Part shown: positions 46,601 to 54,954 of the stretch, piece by piece
Position numbering within the stretch: position 1 is the first letter of the stretch
Layout: each line of letters begins with the position of its first letter
Assembly (NCBI GenBank): GCA_016708875.1
Contig: JADJFA010000015.1
Coordinates: 88,420-152,419, forward strand
Direction of reading: 5' to 3'
DNA length: 64,000 nucleotides
DNA from: Lewinellaceae bacterium
GTDB taxonomy: Bacteria; Bacteroidota; Bacteroidia; Chitinophagales; Saprospiraceae
Translations under genes and position numbers: made by a program
The notes under the pieces: model-generated
Seen by the model: the letters and a program-made list of their open reading frames with translations, nothing else
Told to the model about the DNA's origin: nothing
Database searches by the model: none

Positions 46601-47646
46601 GCAAGTCCATCCGGTTGAATTGCACCCGCCAGATGCTGCTTTGTAAAAATAGTCAATGTAGCTACCGCTATTGGTTGAAGTAACTTGCAGGTTGTGGACC
46701 CCGGTCATTACTGGCGTAAGCTGTACACCCTTTCCTGACCTGGGGTGCTAAAACCACAGCTCCCTGGACTCCAAACACCTGACCCCGATATGGTAGCTGT
46801 AGCTGAAATGCCGCAGCTGATAGCAGGTATGCTTGCGCAAGGGTCATAGGATGTAGGACAGTTGATTTGGAAAGTGTGCGTAACGGAGGAGGTTGTTTCT
46901 GGGTCAAGAAGAATATAGTATGTAGTGCCTGCTGTCAGCGTACCCATGGAGACGGTGGTTGGACTAAAAATATCGTCAATACAAGTCCATCCAGTGGAAT
47001 TGCAACCGCCGGATGCCGCTTTGTAAAAATAGTCGATATACCCACCGCTATTGGTTGAGGTTACTTGCAGGTTGTGGACCCCGGTGGCAGTTGGAGTAAA
47101 GGAATAAATTTTTTCTGTTCCTGGTGTGCTGAAGCCACAACTTCCAGGACTCCATATCCCACTGCCAGAAAGCGTAACCGTAGCCGGGGTGGCACATAAG
47201 ATGTTAGTGATACTGGTGCAAGGGTCGTTGCCACCAGAACAGCTTGTACACTGCACTGTTCCTGTCCGGCACTGGGATTCTGTTCCACACCCTGGATTGA
47301 GATTGTAGTGTAGGTATAGCGGTCCAGAGGCCGTGCAGACCACGCTAACAGGAGGAAACCCAAAACCAAGGACAGCCCCTCCAGGGGTTCCCTGGCGAAT
47401 GGTAATGTAATTCCCTGTCCCTCCAGTTGCGTTAAAGTTGTAAGTCGAGCCAGCCGTACAATTGTTAATAGTGCTATACTCGCCAGCATAAGCGCAAGTG
47501 GTAATGGTTGTAATGATGTTGTTCGTGGGTGCGTTGATTGTCCCAAAAGGAGTTCCATTGTTACATTGGCTCCAAGATTGATTGGCCAAAAGCAACAGCA
47601 AAGGGATGAATGCCCAGCGGGCAGGTTTAAGTAAATTTGGTTGCAT
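43650..47646 (-). CDS. T9SS-secreted HYR/FG-GAP multidomain protein, two apparent frameshifts
   Basis: The N-terminus (from ATG 47646) has a signal peptide ending SWSQ. It then has two near-identical 127-residue modules containing GVHNLQVTSTNSG and YIDYFYKAASGGCNSTGWTC, a fibronectin-like segment (CVPNPTSPTNGQTNI), and HYR modules. A MopE-like motif, FG-GAP repeats and a T9SS sorting domain follow, as in its neighbour at 39006-43298. Two breaks interrupt it: near 46708 a T is missing in AGCTTACG, and near 46050 a G is missing in a G run. With both restored the reading frame is continuous for about 1330 residues. It has no protease domain, so it may be an adhesin or matrix protein. Confidence 0.8.
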
Positions 47647-48032
47647 AAAAAGATGAATTTTATAAATGAAAAAAATGGTTGAAATGCTGGATAAGCTTAA
47701 ATTACAAAAACTGGTCACGGAATATCCGAAGTCTGACGACATGGCGCTTCCCTTCCGACAAGGTCAGATCTAAGTGATTTTAGCAAAAACTGTAAGAGAT
47801 TATTTAGCCGGGAAATGCCAAATTGCGGGGAGCCGCGCAAGACAATGAAAGAAGATTATTGCCTGCGGGGCTTAGCATAACGCGGAAGTATGGGTTTCGA
47901 ATAGCAAACGTAGTGAAGGATTGCTATTAACCACTAAAAAAGATATTATTTTTTTTATTCGGACGCAGAAGCGAAATATTTGCCATGCAAGATCCTGCTT
48001 TTTAATTCTATTCTTTACTAGCAAAGCATTTA

Positions 48033-48071
48033 AAAAAAAGCCATTCCCGAATATCAGAAATGGCTTTTTTT
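48033..48071. terminator. Bidirectional hairpin terminator
   Basis: AAAGCCATT/AATGGCTTT arms are flanked by A and T runs, positioned 50 bases beyond the stop of the helix-hairpin-helix gene. Between it and the 47646 start I see no further gene. Confidence 0.75.
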
Positions 48072-48122
48072 GTGCCTTATAACACACAGCGGGTGAAAAT
48101 ATTTTTGCCCAATATTGTTCTG

Positions 48123-48947
48123 TTAATCAGGCTTTTTCCCGCCTTTCAAAAATCCTTGCACAGATTTGAGTGTGTCCCACTGATCGTTGGCTGCGAGGTT
48201 GGCTTGAGAAGGCCAGGTGCCAGGGTCGTGCATGGCAAGCTGGGAGCCGGCTGCGGCGAGGATTTCTTTCAGTCGGAGCACGTCGGCCTCGGCTAATTGA
48301 CGATAACTATGGATGCCATATTGGTTTAGCAGCATTTGAATTTTTGGGCCAATGCCTTCGATAACTGTCAGATCGTCGCGCTCTGCTATGATTGCATGCG
48401 ACGGTTGCGGCTCCGTCTGGGCTGGAGGCTTTTGTTTTGCCGACTTTACCGGCTTGGGGTCAGCCATGGCCACAGGTTCCAGGATAAACACGGGCGGTGT
48501 AGCCATCTCTGGTTCATTTTCCTGTTTGGGCGTAAAGACCATTTCTTCACCTGCGGGTGTTTCTACAACGATCTCTTTGATTTCCAATGGGATATCATCA
48601 GCAATTGGGGTGTCAGGCGAAAAGGAAAGCCCCAATTCTGTTTCCAGTTGCCGATTGCGGTTCTTTTCGCGGAGGCTGGTATTCTCTCGATTGAGATTTG
48701 ACACTTGGATGGTAAAATTGCTGTTGTCAGACTCAGCTACCACAGCGCGGGTTTTTAGCGAATCAAGTTCAAGCCGAAGCGCATCGAGTGTTACGGTAAA
48801 ACTTTGATTGTCGAGCCTAAGCCGTTCGAGCTCTTGCTTGAGCCGCCCCCAAAGCACCCAGCCCAGCCATAGGCCAATAAAAAACGCCCCAAAGAGCATG
48901 ATGAGAATTTCAAGCGTATGTGTAGCAAATGGGTTATTTTCAAACAT
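48123..48947 (-). CDS. Membrane-anchored coiled-coil protein with helix-hairpin-helix domain
   Basis: This 274-residue protein has one N-terminal membrane segment (LEILIMLFGAFFIGLWLGWV), then a coiled coil of about 70 residues (LKQELERLRLDNQSF to LREKNRNRQLETEL) and a proline-rich linker. The C-terminal helix-hairpin-helix domain reads DDLTVIEGIGPKIQMLLNQY then GIHSYRQLAEADVLRLKEIL. The EGIGPK motif is the usual nonspecific nucleic-acid-binding hairpin, but in membrane-anchored proteins of this type its role is not known. Its transcription unit ends at the hairpin at 48033-48071. Confidence 0.75.
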   Translation of the reverse strand: MFENNPFATHTLEILIMLFGAFFIGLWLGWVLWGRLKQELERLRLDNQSFTVTLDALRLELDSLKTRAVVAESDNSNFTIQVSNLNRENTSLREKNRNRQLETELGLSFSPDTPIADDIPLEIKEIVVETPAGEEMVFTPKQENEPEMATPPVFILEPVAMADPKPVKSAKQKPPAQTEPQPSHAIIAERDDLTVIEGIGPKIQMLLNQYGIHSYRQLAEADVLRLKEILAAAGSQLAMHDPGTWPSQANLAANDQWDTLKSVQGFLKGGKKPD

Positions 48948-48965
48948 CTTTTATGTTAATTTGAG

Positions 48966-49085
48966 TTGTGGTTGATTCGTTTGTGTGGTTATTTGTTGAT
49001 TTGGTTATTTGTTAGGCTCCGGGTTTGGTCACTTGAGCTCGGAGCTGAACAAATAACCAAATCCCCAAATTAACAAATAACCAAT
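48966..49085. repeat. GGTTATTTGTT inverted repeat region
   Basis: GGTTATTTGTTGATTTGG-like words are mirrored by AACAAATAACCAAAT words on the other side of a GCTCCGG/CTCGGAGC core. It fills the gap between the OmpA gene and the helix-hairpin-helix gene. Confidence 0.65.
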
Positions 49086-49088
49086 CAT

Positions 49089-49727
49089 TCATTCTACCCG
49101 GATTTCTACCCTGCGATTGAGGTAACGTCCATAAGGCGTGTCATTGGTGGCTGCAGGCTTGCGGTCTCCAAAAGACTTGCAACGGATTTGTGATTTTGGC
49201 ACCCCTTTTTTTACCAAAATATCCCGGATGCCATTAGCACGTCGGAGAGCAAACGTGTAGTTGTCGCCAGGTTCTCCCACAAAATCTGCGTGGCCTGTAA
49301 TACTCACTTTTTCGCCTGAAGCAATTAGTTGGCTTGCGAGATTGGACAAGTAAGCATCAATGGCTGCGTTGTCCTCTTTGCGGGTGGATTTATAAGGAAA
49401 ATGAATCACCATCCGATCCTCTACTTCCTCCATTTGCACTTCATCCATATTAGAAGGAGAAACAGGTTTGGATGGTTTGTAATTGGTGGGGGGATTGCTA
49501 CCCGGGGCCTTTATGTTGGAAGTCTTGTTGTCATTAAGGGGCTTGATTTCGGGTGTTTCCATAGTAACAGAAGTATCTATTCTGTCGTCCGGTACCGCCA
49601 CGACTTCCTCAGATGAAAGCCCCTTGGGATCATCGCCACACGCATTCATGAGGCCACAAACGTACCAGCGCCAGCAAAGAACACTCCAAAGGACGAAGAC
49701 GATGAGGACTAGGGATTTTGAGTTCAT
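49089..49727 (-). CDS. OmpA-family peptidoglycan-binding protein
   Basis: This 212-residue protein has an N-terminal membrane or signal segment (LVLIVFVLWSVLCWRWYVCG) and a disordered proline- and threonine-rich linker. Its C-terminal OmpA domain contains VSITGHADFVGEPGDNYTFA, LRRANGIRDILVKKGVPKSQ and NRRVEIRVE. Such domains bind peptidoglycan and link it to the outer membrane. There is no beta-barrel. The start at 49727 is chosen because a longer frame would begin in TTTCAAGT repeats. It is divergent from ftsE. Confidence 0.85.
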   Translation of the reverse strand: MNSKSLVLIVFVLWSVLCWRWYVCGLMNACGDDPKGLSSEEVVAVPDDRIDTSVTMETPEIKPLNDNKTSNIKAPGSNPPTNYKPSKPVSPSNMDEVQMEEVEDRMVIHFPYKSTRKEDNAAIDAYLSNLASQLIASGEKVSITGHADFVGEPGDNYTFALRRANGIRDILVKKGVPKSQIRCKSFGDRKPAATNDTPYGRYLNRRVEIRVE

Positions 49728-49739
49728 AATAATATACAG

Positions 49740-49832
49740 TTTCAAGTTTCAAGTAGCAATTTTCAATTTTTAGGTAGCAATATGGTCATTTCTAGACGCC
49801 AATTTTTACTTGAAACTTCTTACTTGAAACTA
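49740..49832. repeat. TTTCAAGTT inverted repeat region
   Basis: GTTTCAAGTTTCAAGTA on one side is mirrored by TACTTGAAACTTCTTAC and ACTTGAAAC on the other. It lies between the divergent ompA-like and ftsE genes, so it may overlap their promoters. Confidence 0.6.
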
Positions 49833-49937
49833 ATAGATTTGTTTCGCGGGGCAATTATCGCACAGATTTTCAGGTTTTTATAATAAAACTTAAAAAAGTC
49901 TGACTTTCGCGGTGCAATTTAACCACTCAACACCACT

Positions 49938-50627
49938 GTGCCCAGCATCGTCAAACTCAACAACGCTGATATCCGCCAGGCGGATGGCAGCACCATTCTC
50001 AAAAACATCAGCCTGAATATCGGCGAGGGAGAATTCACCTATCTGATCGGCAAAACCGGTAGCGGGAAGAGCAGTTTGCTCAAAACGCTCTATGCAGCAT
50101 TGCCCCTCGAACAAGGCTCTGGTGAGGTCGCAGGTTTTGACCTCAAAAGCATTTCCCGCCGCAATGTGCACGAACTTCGCCGCAAGCTCGGCATCGTTTT
50201 TCAAGACTTCAATTTACTGACCGACAGGAACATAGAGCAAAATCTCCTCTTTGTGCTTCGCGCCACTGGCTGGGATGATCCCACAAAAATGGACAAGCGT
50301 ATTAATGAGGTTTTGGCGGAAGTTGGGCTCGGTGGAAAACGCGCTGCTATGCCTTTCGAGCTTTCCGGTGGCGAGCAACAACGGGTCGTTCTTGCCCGTG
50401 CCCTGCTCAATCAACCAGCACTTCTTTTTGCCGACGAGCCTACCGGAAACCTCGATCCTGAGACGAGCGACGACGTGCTCACACTGATGCGAAACCTTGC
50501 CAAGCAGCATAACACCGCAGTTTTGTGCGCTACACACGATTATAGGATACTTCAAAATTTTCCCGCCCGGATTCTCCGTGTCATCGGAGGGAAATTAATT
50601 GACGACGAAGGGGCGGCGTTGCGCTGA
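49938..50627 (+). CDS. ftsE: Cell division ABC-type ATPase FtsE
   Basis: This 229-residue ATPase is the partner of FtsX, activating peptidoglycan hydrolases at the division site. Walker A is LIGKTGSGKSSLLKTL, the signature is PFELSGGEQQRVVLARALL, and Walker B is PALLFADEPTGNLDPETSDD. The N-terminal ILKNISLNIGEGEFTYLIGK and the PLEQGSGEVAGFDLKSISRR are characteristic. It starts with GTG at 49938 (MPSIVKLNNADI). FtsX is not seen next to it. An MsbA-like or LolD assignment is less likely from these motifs. Confidence 0.88.
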   Translation: MPSIVKLNNADIRQADGSTILKNISLNIGEGEFTYLIGKTGSGKSSLLKTLYAALPLEQGSGEVAGFDLKSISRRNVHELRRKLGIVFQDFNLLTDRNIEQNLLFVLRATGWDDPTKMDKRINEVLAEVGLGGKRAAMPFELSGGEQQRVVLARALLNQPALLFADEPTGNLDPETSDDVLTLMRNLAKQHNTAVLCATHDYRILQNFPARILRVIGGKLIDDEGAALR

Positions 50628-50679
50628 ATTTTCAAAACTTCTCCCTCAATAGTATTGGCAGCCTTCGTAGTTTTGCGCG

Positions 50680-50815
50680 CTTTACCCGCCGAAGCCTTCC
50701 TGCCCGCCAAGTCTCGGCAGGCGTGGGCGTGGGCGGGAGCACATTCACCACAATGACCACATTTTTACCCGCCGAAGCCAAAACATAAGCGGGATCACAT
50801 TTTGACCACATTTCA
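50680..50815. repeat. GC-rich CCGCCAAG/GGCAGGCG repeat and ACCCGCCGAAGCC direct repeat
   Basis: The segment CCTGCCCGCCAAG plus GGCAGGCGTGGGCG recurs in similar form at 63223-63270 (CCTGTCCGCCAAG...GGCAGGCGGGGGCGG). ACCCGCCGAAGCC also appears twice within this gap. It fills the space between ftsE and sucC. No gene is seen here. Confidence 0.6.
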
Positions 50816-50821
50816 CAAAAC

Positions 50822-52015
50822 ATGAATCTTCACGAATATCAAGGCAAGGAACTGCTCAAATCTTACGGGGTAAAAATCCAGGAAGGAATCGTGGCCTACA
50901 CTGCTGCTGAGGCTGTGGAAGCCGCCAAAAAAATGAAAGAACTTTACAATTCAGGTTGGTGTGTCATTAAGGCACAAGTGCATGCAGGTGGGCGTGGTAA
51001 AGGCGGTGGTGTGAAATTGGCAAAAAGCCCGGAACAGGCAGGCGAACTCGCCGAAGCCATGATTGGGATGCATCTGATCACGCCACAGACTTCGGCAGAG
51101 GGCAAATTAGTGCGCAAAGTTCTGGTGGCCCAAGACGTGTTTTATCCAGGGGCTGCGGAGCCTAAAGAGTTCTATATCAGTATTTTGACAGACCGTGGCA
51201 GAGGCTGTAATGTTATTATGTATTCGCCCGACGGCGGCATGGACATTGAAAAGGTAGCCCACGAAACTCCAGACCGGGTGTACTTTGAGTTTATTGACCC
51301 GCTCTTGGGCTTGCGTACTTTTCAGGCGCAAAAAGTAGCGTTCAACCTTGGATTGAGCGGTGGTGCATTTAAAGAAATGGTGGATTTTGTGCAGAAACTT
51401 TATGCCGCCTTTCTCGGCTCGGATGCTTCGATGTTTGAAATAAACCCCTGCCTTAAGACTTCTGATGACCGCATCATTGCAGTGGACTCAAAGGTGACAC
51501 TTGACGACAACGCGCTCTATCGCCATAAGGATTTGGAGTTGCTCCGCGACAAAGATGAAGAAGACCCTGCCGATGTGGAAGCCCAGGAAATGGACCTCAA
51601 CTATGTAAAACTTGATGGCAACGTGGGCTGCATGGTGAACGGCGCTGGACTCGCAATGGCGACAATGGACCTAATTCAACTTTCAGGTGGCTCGCCCGCA
51701 AACTTTCTCGACGTTGGTGGCACCGCCGATGCACAACGGGTGGAAAATGCCATGCGTTTTATACTCAAAGACTCCAATGTGAAGGCCATCCTGATCAACA
51801 TTTTTGGAGGCATTGTGCGCTGTGATCGCGTGGCGCAGGGAGTGGTAGATGCTTACAAAGCTATCGGAAAAATCCCGGTACCCGTCATTGTGCGTCTTCA
51901 AGGCACAAATGCCGACATTGCCAAGAAAATAATTGATGAATCAGGCCTGGAAGTAATGGGCGCAACTGAATTTCAGGAGGCAGCGGACCTGGTGGCGAAG
52001 GTGTTGGCGAAATAA
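50822..52015 (+). CDS. sucC: Succinate-CoA ligase, beta subunit (ADP-forming)
   Basis: This 397-residue enzyme catalyses succinyl-CoA + ADP + Pi to succinate + CoA + ATP in the citrate cycle, as a heteromer with SucD. It starts MNLHEYQGKELLKSYGVKI. The ATP-grasp part shows CVIKAQVHAGGRGKGGGVKL and DASMFEINPCLKT, and the C-terminal CoA-ligase domain shows INIFGGIVRCDRVAQGVVDA and KIPVPVIVRLQGTNADIAKK. It is intact. The alpha subunit is not in the window. It ends 35 bases before a 37-base-arm hairpin. Confidence 0.96.
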   Translation: MNLHEYQGKELLKSYGVKIQEGIVAYTAAEAVEAAKKMKELYNSGWCVIKAQVHAGGRGKGGGVKLAKSPEQAGELAEAMIGMHLITPQTSAEGKLVRKVLVAQDVFYPGAAEPKEFYISILTDRGRGCNVIMYSPDGGMDIEKVAHETPDRVYFEFIDPLLGLRTFQAQKVAFNLGLSGGAFKEMVDFVQKLYAAFLGSDASMFEINPCLKTSDDRIIAVDSKVTLDDNALYRHKDLELLRDKDEEDPADVEAQEMDLNYVKLDGNVGCMVNGAGLAMATMDLIQLSGGSPANFLDVGGTADAQRVENAMRFILKDSNVKAILINIFGGIVRCDRVAQGVVDAYKAIGKIPVPVIVRLQGTNADIAKKIIDESGLEVMGATEFQEAADLVAKVLAK

Positions 52016-52050
52016 TTAAGTGTTTTAAAGATTGAAGATTTTAGTGACTT

Positions 52051-52138
52051 AGCAAAAATAAACCGCAGAGGCGCGGAGACGCAGAGTGTTTGATTTTCAA
52101 TACTCTGCGTCTCCGCGCCTCTGCGGTTTATTTTTGCT
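52051..52138. terminator. Long perfect hairpin (37-base arms) between convergent genes
   Basis: Perfect arms of 37 bases start AGCAAAAATAAACCGCAG and contain GGCGCGGAGACGCAGAG, with a 14-base loop. It lies between the convergent sucC and DUF4296 genes and should act as a bidirectional terminator. A degenerate relative (GCGCGGAGGCGCGGAG) lies at 23160-23215. Confidence 0.75.
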
Positions 52139-52150
52139 TTTTTCTATGCT

Positions 52151-52555
52151 TTATTTTTTCGGCCCTTCTTCGCCCTCCTTACCACCTTCTTTCAGCATTT
52201 CATCTGCCGCTTTCACAATGTTCTCCATACGCGACAGGTCTTTTGCTAATATTCGGAGGTCCTTTTCATAGGATTCCAACGTTGTGCTGTGTATTTCGAA
52301 CACTTGTTTGAAATAAACCTGCATCAGGCTGTCTTTTCGATATCCAGACAATCCCGTAGTGGCGGCATCTGCAATGCTAAGGTCTGCCATAATGCGGGCG
52401 ATCTTTTCATCCCCCATGGATACTTGCTCTGATGGCTTGGATTGGCATGCAATGAATAGGCTTAGCAAGCAAACAAATGTCCAACGTCCAATGTCCAATA
52501 TCCACCCGTCTTCGTTAAATCTTCTGCGGGTAAAACGTCCAATATCCAATTTCAT
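52151..52555 (-). CDS. DUF4296 family lipoprotein
   Basis: The protein shows the DUF4296 pattern seen in Bacteroidota: a lipobox cysteine (LLSLFIACQSKPSEQ), then DEKIARIMADLSIADAATTG and KDSLMQVYFKQVFEIHSTTL then ESYEKDLRILAKDLSRMENI. The start is uncertain. The ATG at 52555 makes an N-terminus (LDIGRF...ILDIGRWTF) that is simply the translation of TTGGACGTTGGAC intergenic repeats. A TTG nearer the signal peptide (about 52490) may be the true start. It overlaps the SixA gene start by four bases and is probably expressed with it. Confidence 0.7.
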   Translation of the reverse strand: MKLDIGRFTRRRFNEDGWILDIGRWTFVCLLSLFIACQSKPSEQVSMGDEKIARIMADLSIADAATTGLSGYRKDSLMQVYFKQVFEIHSTTLESYEKDLRILAKDLSRMENIVKAADEMLKEGGKEGEEGPKK

Positions 52556-53049
52556 AAAACTTCTTTTGGGAAATAACAGGCGGCTACTTTGGAATTTCCT
52601 TCGTAGAATTCAGGCCAGGATGCAGCCGAGGAAGTGATTTTTACTACGCCGCAGGTCGGCACATTTTCGATAAAATCGTTTTCGATAAAATGGTTGGCAA
52701 CTTCTGTGAACGTGGGGTTGTGTCCAAACAAAAATACTGTCTGTGCTGACGCTGGCAATTCGCTGATAATGCGCAAGATTTCCTGTGGAAAAGCCTCATA
52801 TATATTCGGTTCGCGGAGTACTTTCTCCGCTTCCAACTTGAATGCTTCGGCAAAAAACATCGCTGTCGTGAAGGCGCGTTTTGCGGGGCTGCTTACCAAA
52901 AGGTCGGGCAGAACACCTTGTTCCACAAGCAATTGTGCCATTCTCGGTGCATCGTGAAGGCCTCGTTCATTGAGTGGCCGGTCATGGTCGCGCAGTCCGG
53001 GATTACCCCAGCTGGATTTGGCATGACGAATAAGATATAGGGTTAGCAT
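52552..53049 (-). CDS. SixA-like histidine phosphatase
   Basis: This 165-residue protein belongs to the histidine phosphatase (phosphoglycerate mutase-like) superfamily, SixA-type. The catalytic RHAKSSWGNPGLRDHDRPL motif (RHxKS) and the second histidine in TVFLFGHNPTFTEVANHFIE are present. SixA proteins dephosphorylate phosphohistidine on phosphotransfer proteins; its target is unknown here. It is intact and just upstream of the DUF4296 gene. Confidence 0.85.
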   Translation of the reverse strand: MLTLYLIRHAKSSWGNPGLRDHDRPLNERGLHDAPRMAQLLVEQGVLPDLLVSSPAKRAFTTAMFFAEAFKLEAEKVLREPNIYEAFPQEILRIISELPASAQTVFLFGHNPTFTEVANHFIENDFIENVPTCGVVKITSSAASWPEFYEGNSKVAACYFPKEVL

Positions 53050-53071
53050 GGTAGATGTTTGACGTTAGACC

Positions 53072-53128
53072 TTGGACGTTGGACTTTAGACATTGGACAT
53101 TTGAGCATGTCTAATGTCCAACGTCCAA
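53072..53128. repeat. TTGGACGTTGGAC inverted repeat
   Basis: Arms of 22 bases with one mismatch (left from TTGGACGTTGGAC at 53072-53093, right at 53107-53128) are related to words in the 5' end of the DUF4296 gene at about 52476-52550. It lies between the response regulator and sixA. Confidence 0.65.
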
Positions 53129-53130
53129 TG

Positions 53131-53805
53131 TCATATTTTGAGCACATATCCTTGCCCGAAATGAGTGTGAATGAGTTTTTGTTCAAAGCCCTTGTCCATT
53201 TTGTTTCGCAAGTAATTGACATAAACTTCGATAACATTGGTTCCAGTGTCGAAATCCACATCCCACACTTTTTCAGCAATTTCTGTTTTGGACAGCACCT
53301 TGCCCGGATTGCGCAAAAAGAATTCCAATAAAGCAAACTCTCGAGGGGTTAGCATGATCTCTTGGCCAGCGCGATGCACCGTTTTGGCATCCAGGTCTTG
53401 CTCCAAATTATCGAAACGCAGGATATTTTCAGTTCGCAAAGAGGCCGTTGGGCGGCGAGCGAGTGCTTTGATACGTGCCAATAATTCTTTGAATTCAAAG
53501 GGTTTGGCAAGATAGTCGTCGGCTCCAGCATCAAGCCCGGTCACCTTGTCGTCTGTATTGCTGAGTGCGGTGAGCAGGAGAATGGGTGTGAAAATGCCTT
53601 CATTGCGGAGTTTGCTACATAGTTCGAGGCCACTCATACCCGGCATGGTAATGTCGGATACGATGACATCGTAGTTGCTTTGAAGGGCCAAGCGGAGGCC
53701 AATCAATCCATCAGAGGCGGTGTTCACGGTCCATCCATGTTCCTCCAACCCTTGACGGAGCGACTGCAAAGTTTTAGTCTCGTCTTCTATAAGTAGGGCG
53801 CGCAC
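53131..53805 (-). CDS. OmpR-family response regulator
   Basis: This 224-residue regulator has a receiver domain (LIEDETKTLQ, phospho-acceptor in DVIVSDITMPGMSGLEL, and conserved lysine in DDYLAKPFEFKELLARIKAL). A winged-helix DNA-binding domain follows (MLTPREFALLEFFLRNPGKV then TNVIEVYVNYLRNKMDKGFE). No kinase is adjacent; the partner is elsewhere. It is divergent from the DUF6427 gene. Confidence 0.9.
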   Translation of the reverse strand: MRALLIEDETKTLQSLRQGLEEHGWTVNTASDGLIGLRLALQSNYDVIVSDITMPGMSGLELCSKLRNEGIFTPILLLTALSNTDDKVTGLDAGADDYLAKPFEFKELLARIKALARRPTASLRTENILRFDNLEQDLDAKTVHRAGQEIMLTPREFALLEFFLRNPGKVLSKTEIAEKVWDVDFDTGTNVIEVYVNYLRNKMDKGFEQKLIHTHFGQGYVLKI

Positions 53806-53916
53806 AGGGCGAATGTACGAGGGTGCCCAGTTTTTTTGACAAAATACCCGAAATTATGCACCACAGTCGCAGCCTTTTCAGGGTTTTGCCGACCTTCGCG
53901 GCTTCAATCACATACT

Positions 53917-54927
53917 GTGCTCAGTTTTTTTCGCAGCAACCAATTTCTCGTCGCCATTCCGCTTGCACTCTATGTCATCCTAGTGCATATAGGAGCATTG
54001 ACGGGTTATGTACAACCATTGGCGCATGCTGCTGAAGGAGGCTTGTTATATGAATCCTGGTTTGGCTGGGTTTCTAAACAGCCATTTTATTCTGCAATAA
54101 TTGCAGTGCTCCTGGTATTTATTCAAGCCGTTACTGTCAATACCTTGGCTGATGAATTTAGGCTAATGGGAGAACGCAACTGGTTTCCAGGCCTTTTCTA
54201 TGCACTTACGGCTAGTGCCCTGCCGGATTTTATGTTTGTTACTGCGCCTTTGGTGGCGGCAACTTTTGTTCCGTTTTCACTGTGGCGGATCTACAAAGCG
54301 TACCAGAAGCCAAATGTAACGGGGGCAATTTTAGATGGAGCATTGTGGATTTCGGTGGCCAGCCTTTTTTACCCACCCAGCCTTTGGCTTTTGGTGGCGG
54401 CTTTCGCCGGGTTTGAGGTAGTTCGTGTATTTCGACTGCACGAACGGTTTGTATTTTTAGTGGGCGCTTTTATTCCCTTGTTCCTTGCCTGGCTTTGGTA
54501 TTTTTGGGCAGACCGTGGCGCTGAGTTTCGAGATGAACATTGGGGAAGTTTGTTCCAATTGTATCGCTTTGATGCTGTTTGGGATGAAAAATTGATGCTT
54601 AAAACGGCGCTCATAATTTTGCTGGCAGTGATTTTTTTAATGGGACTAGGTTCGCTTTACAGCCGAAAAGGTATCCAGGCGCAAAAATTCGTAAGCGTGT
54701 TGTACTGGTTTTTGGTGATTGGGGCTTTGTCAAGTTTGTTACAAGCCCAGTGGCGATGGGAGCACATTGTCTTACCCGCTGCGGCCATGGGTATTTTGCT
54801 TTCCCTAACCTTCCAAAGTATGCGCAACAGATTTTGGGCCGAGATATGGCACCTGATTATTGTAGGCTTAGTCTTATTGATTCAATTTGCAGATTTCTTT
54901 TTAAAACTATCATTCTCAGTCTTTTAA
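53917..54927 (+). CDS. DUF6427 family multi-pass membrane protein
   Basis: This 337-residue protein (from GTG 53917) has about ten hydrophobic segments and starts LSFFRSNQFLVAIPLALYVI, resembling DUF6427 membrane proteins of Bacteroidota that begin with a short FFRS motif. Later text includes FIQAVTVNTLADEFRLMGER, SLFYPPSLWLLVAAFAGFEV and QWRWEHIVLPAAAMGILL. An alternative upstream ATG at 53836 gives an unlikely cytoplasmic leader. No function is known. It is upstream of purQ. Confidence 0.65.
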   Translation: MLSFFRSNQFLVAIPLALYVILVHIGALTGYVQPLAHAAEGGLLYESWFGWVSKQPFYSAIIAVLLVFIQAVTVNTLADEFRLMGERNWFPGLFYALTASALPDFMFVTAPLVAATFVPFSLWRIYKAYQKPNVTGAILDGALWISVASLFYPPSLWLLVAAFAGFEVVRVFRLHERFVFLVGAFIPLFLAWLWYFWADRGAEFRDEHWGSLFQLYRFDAVWDEKLMLKTALIILLAVIFLMGLGSLYSRKGIQAQKFVSVLYWFLVIGALSSLLQAQWRWEHIVLPAAAMGILLSLTFQSMRNRFWAEIWHLIIVGLVLLIQFADFFLKLSFSVF

Positions 54928-54954
54928 CCTCCCGAATCCTATAATTTTTCACAC

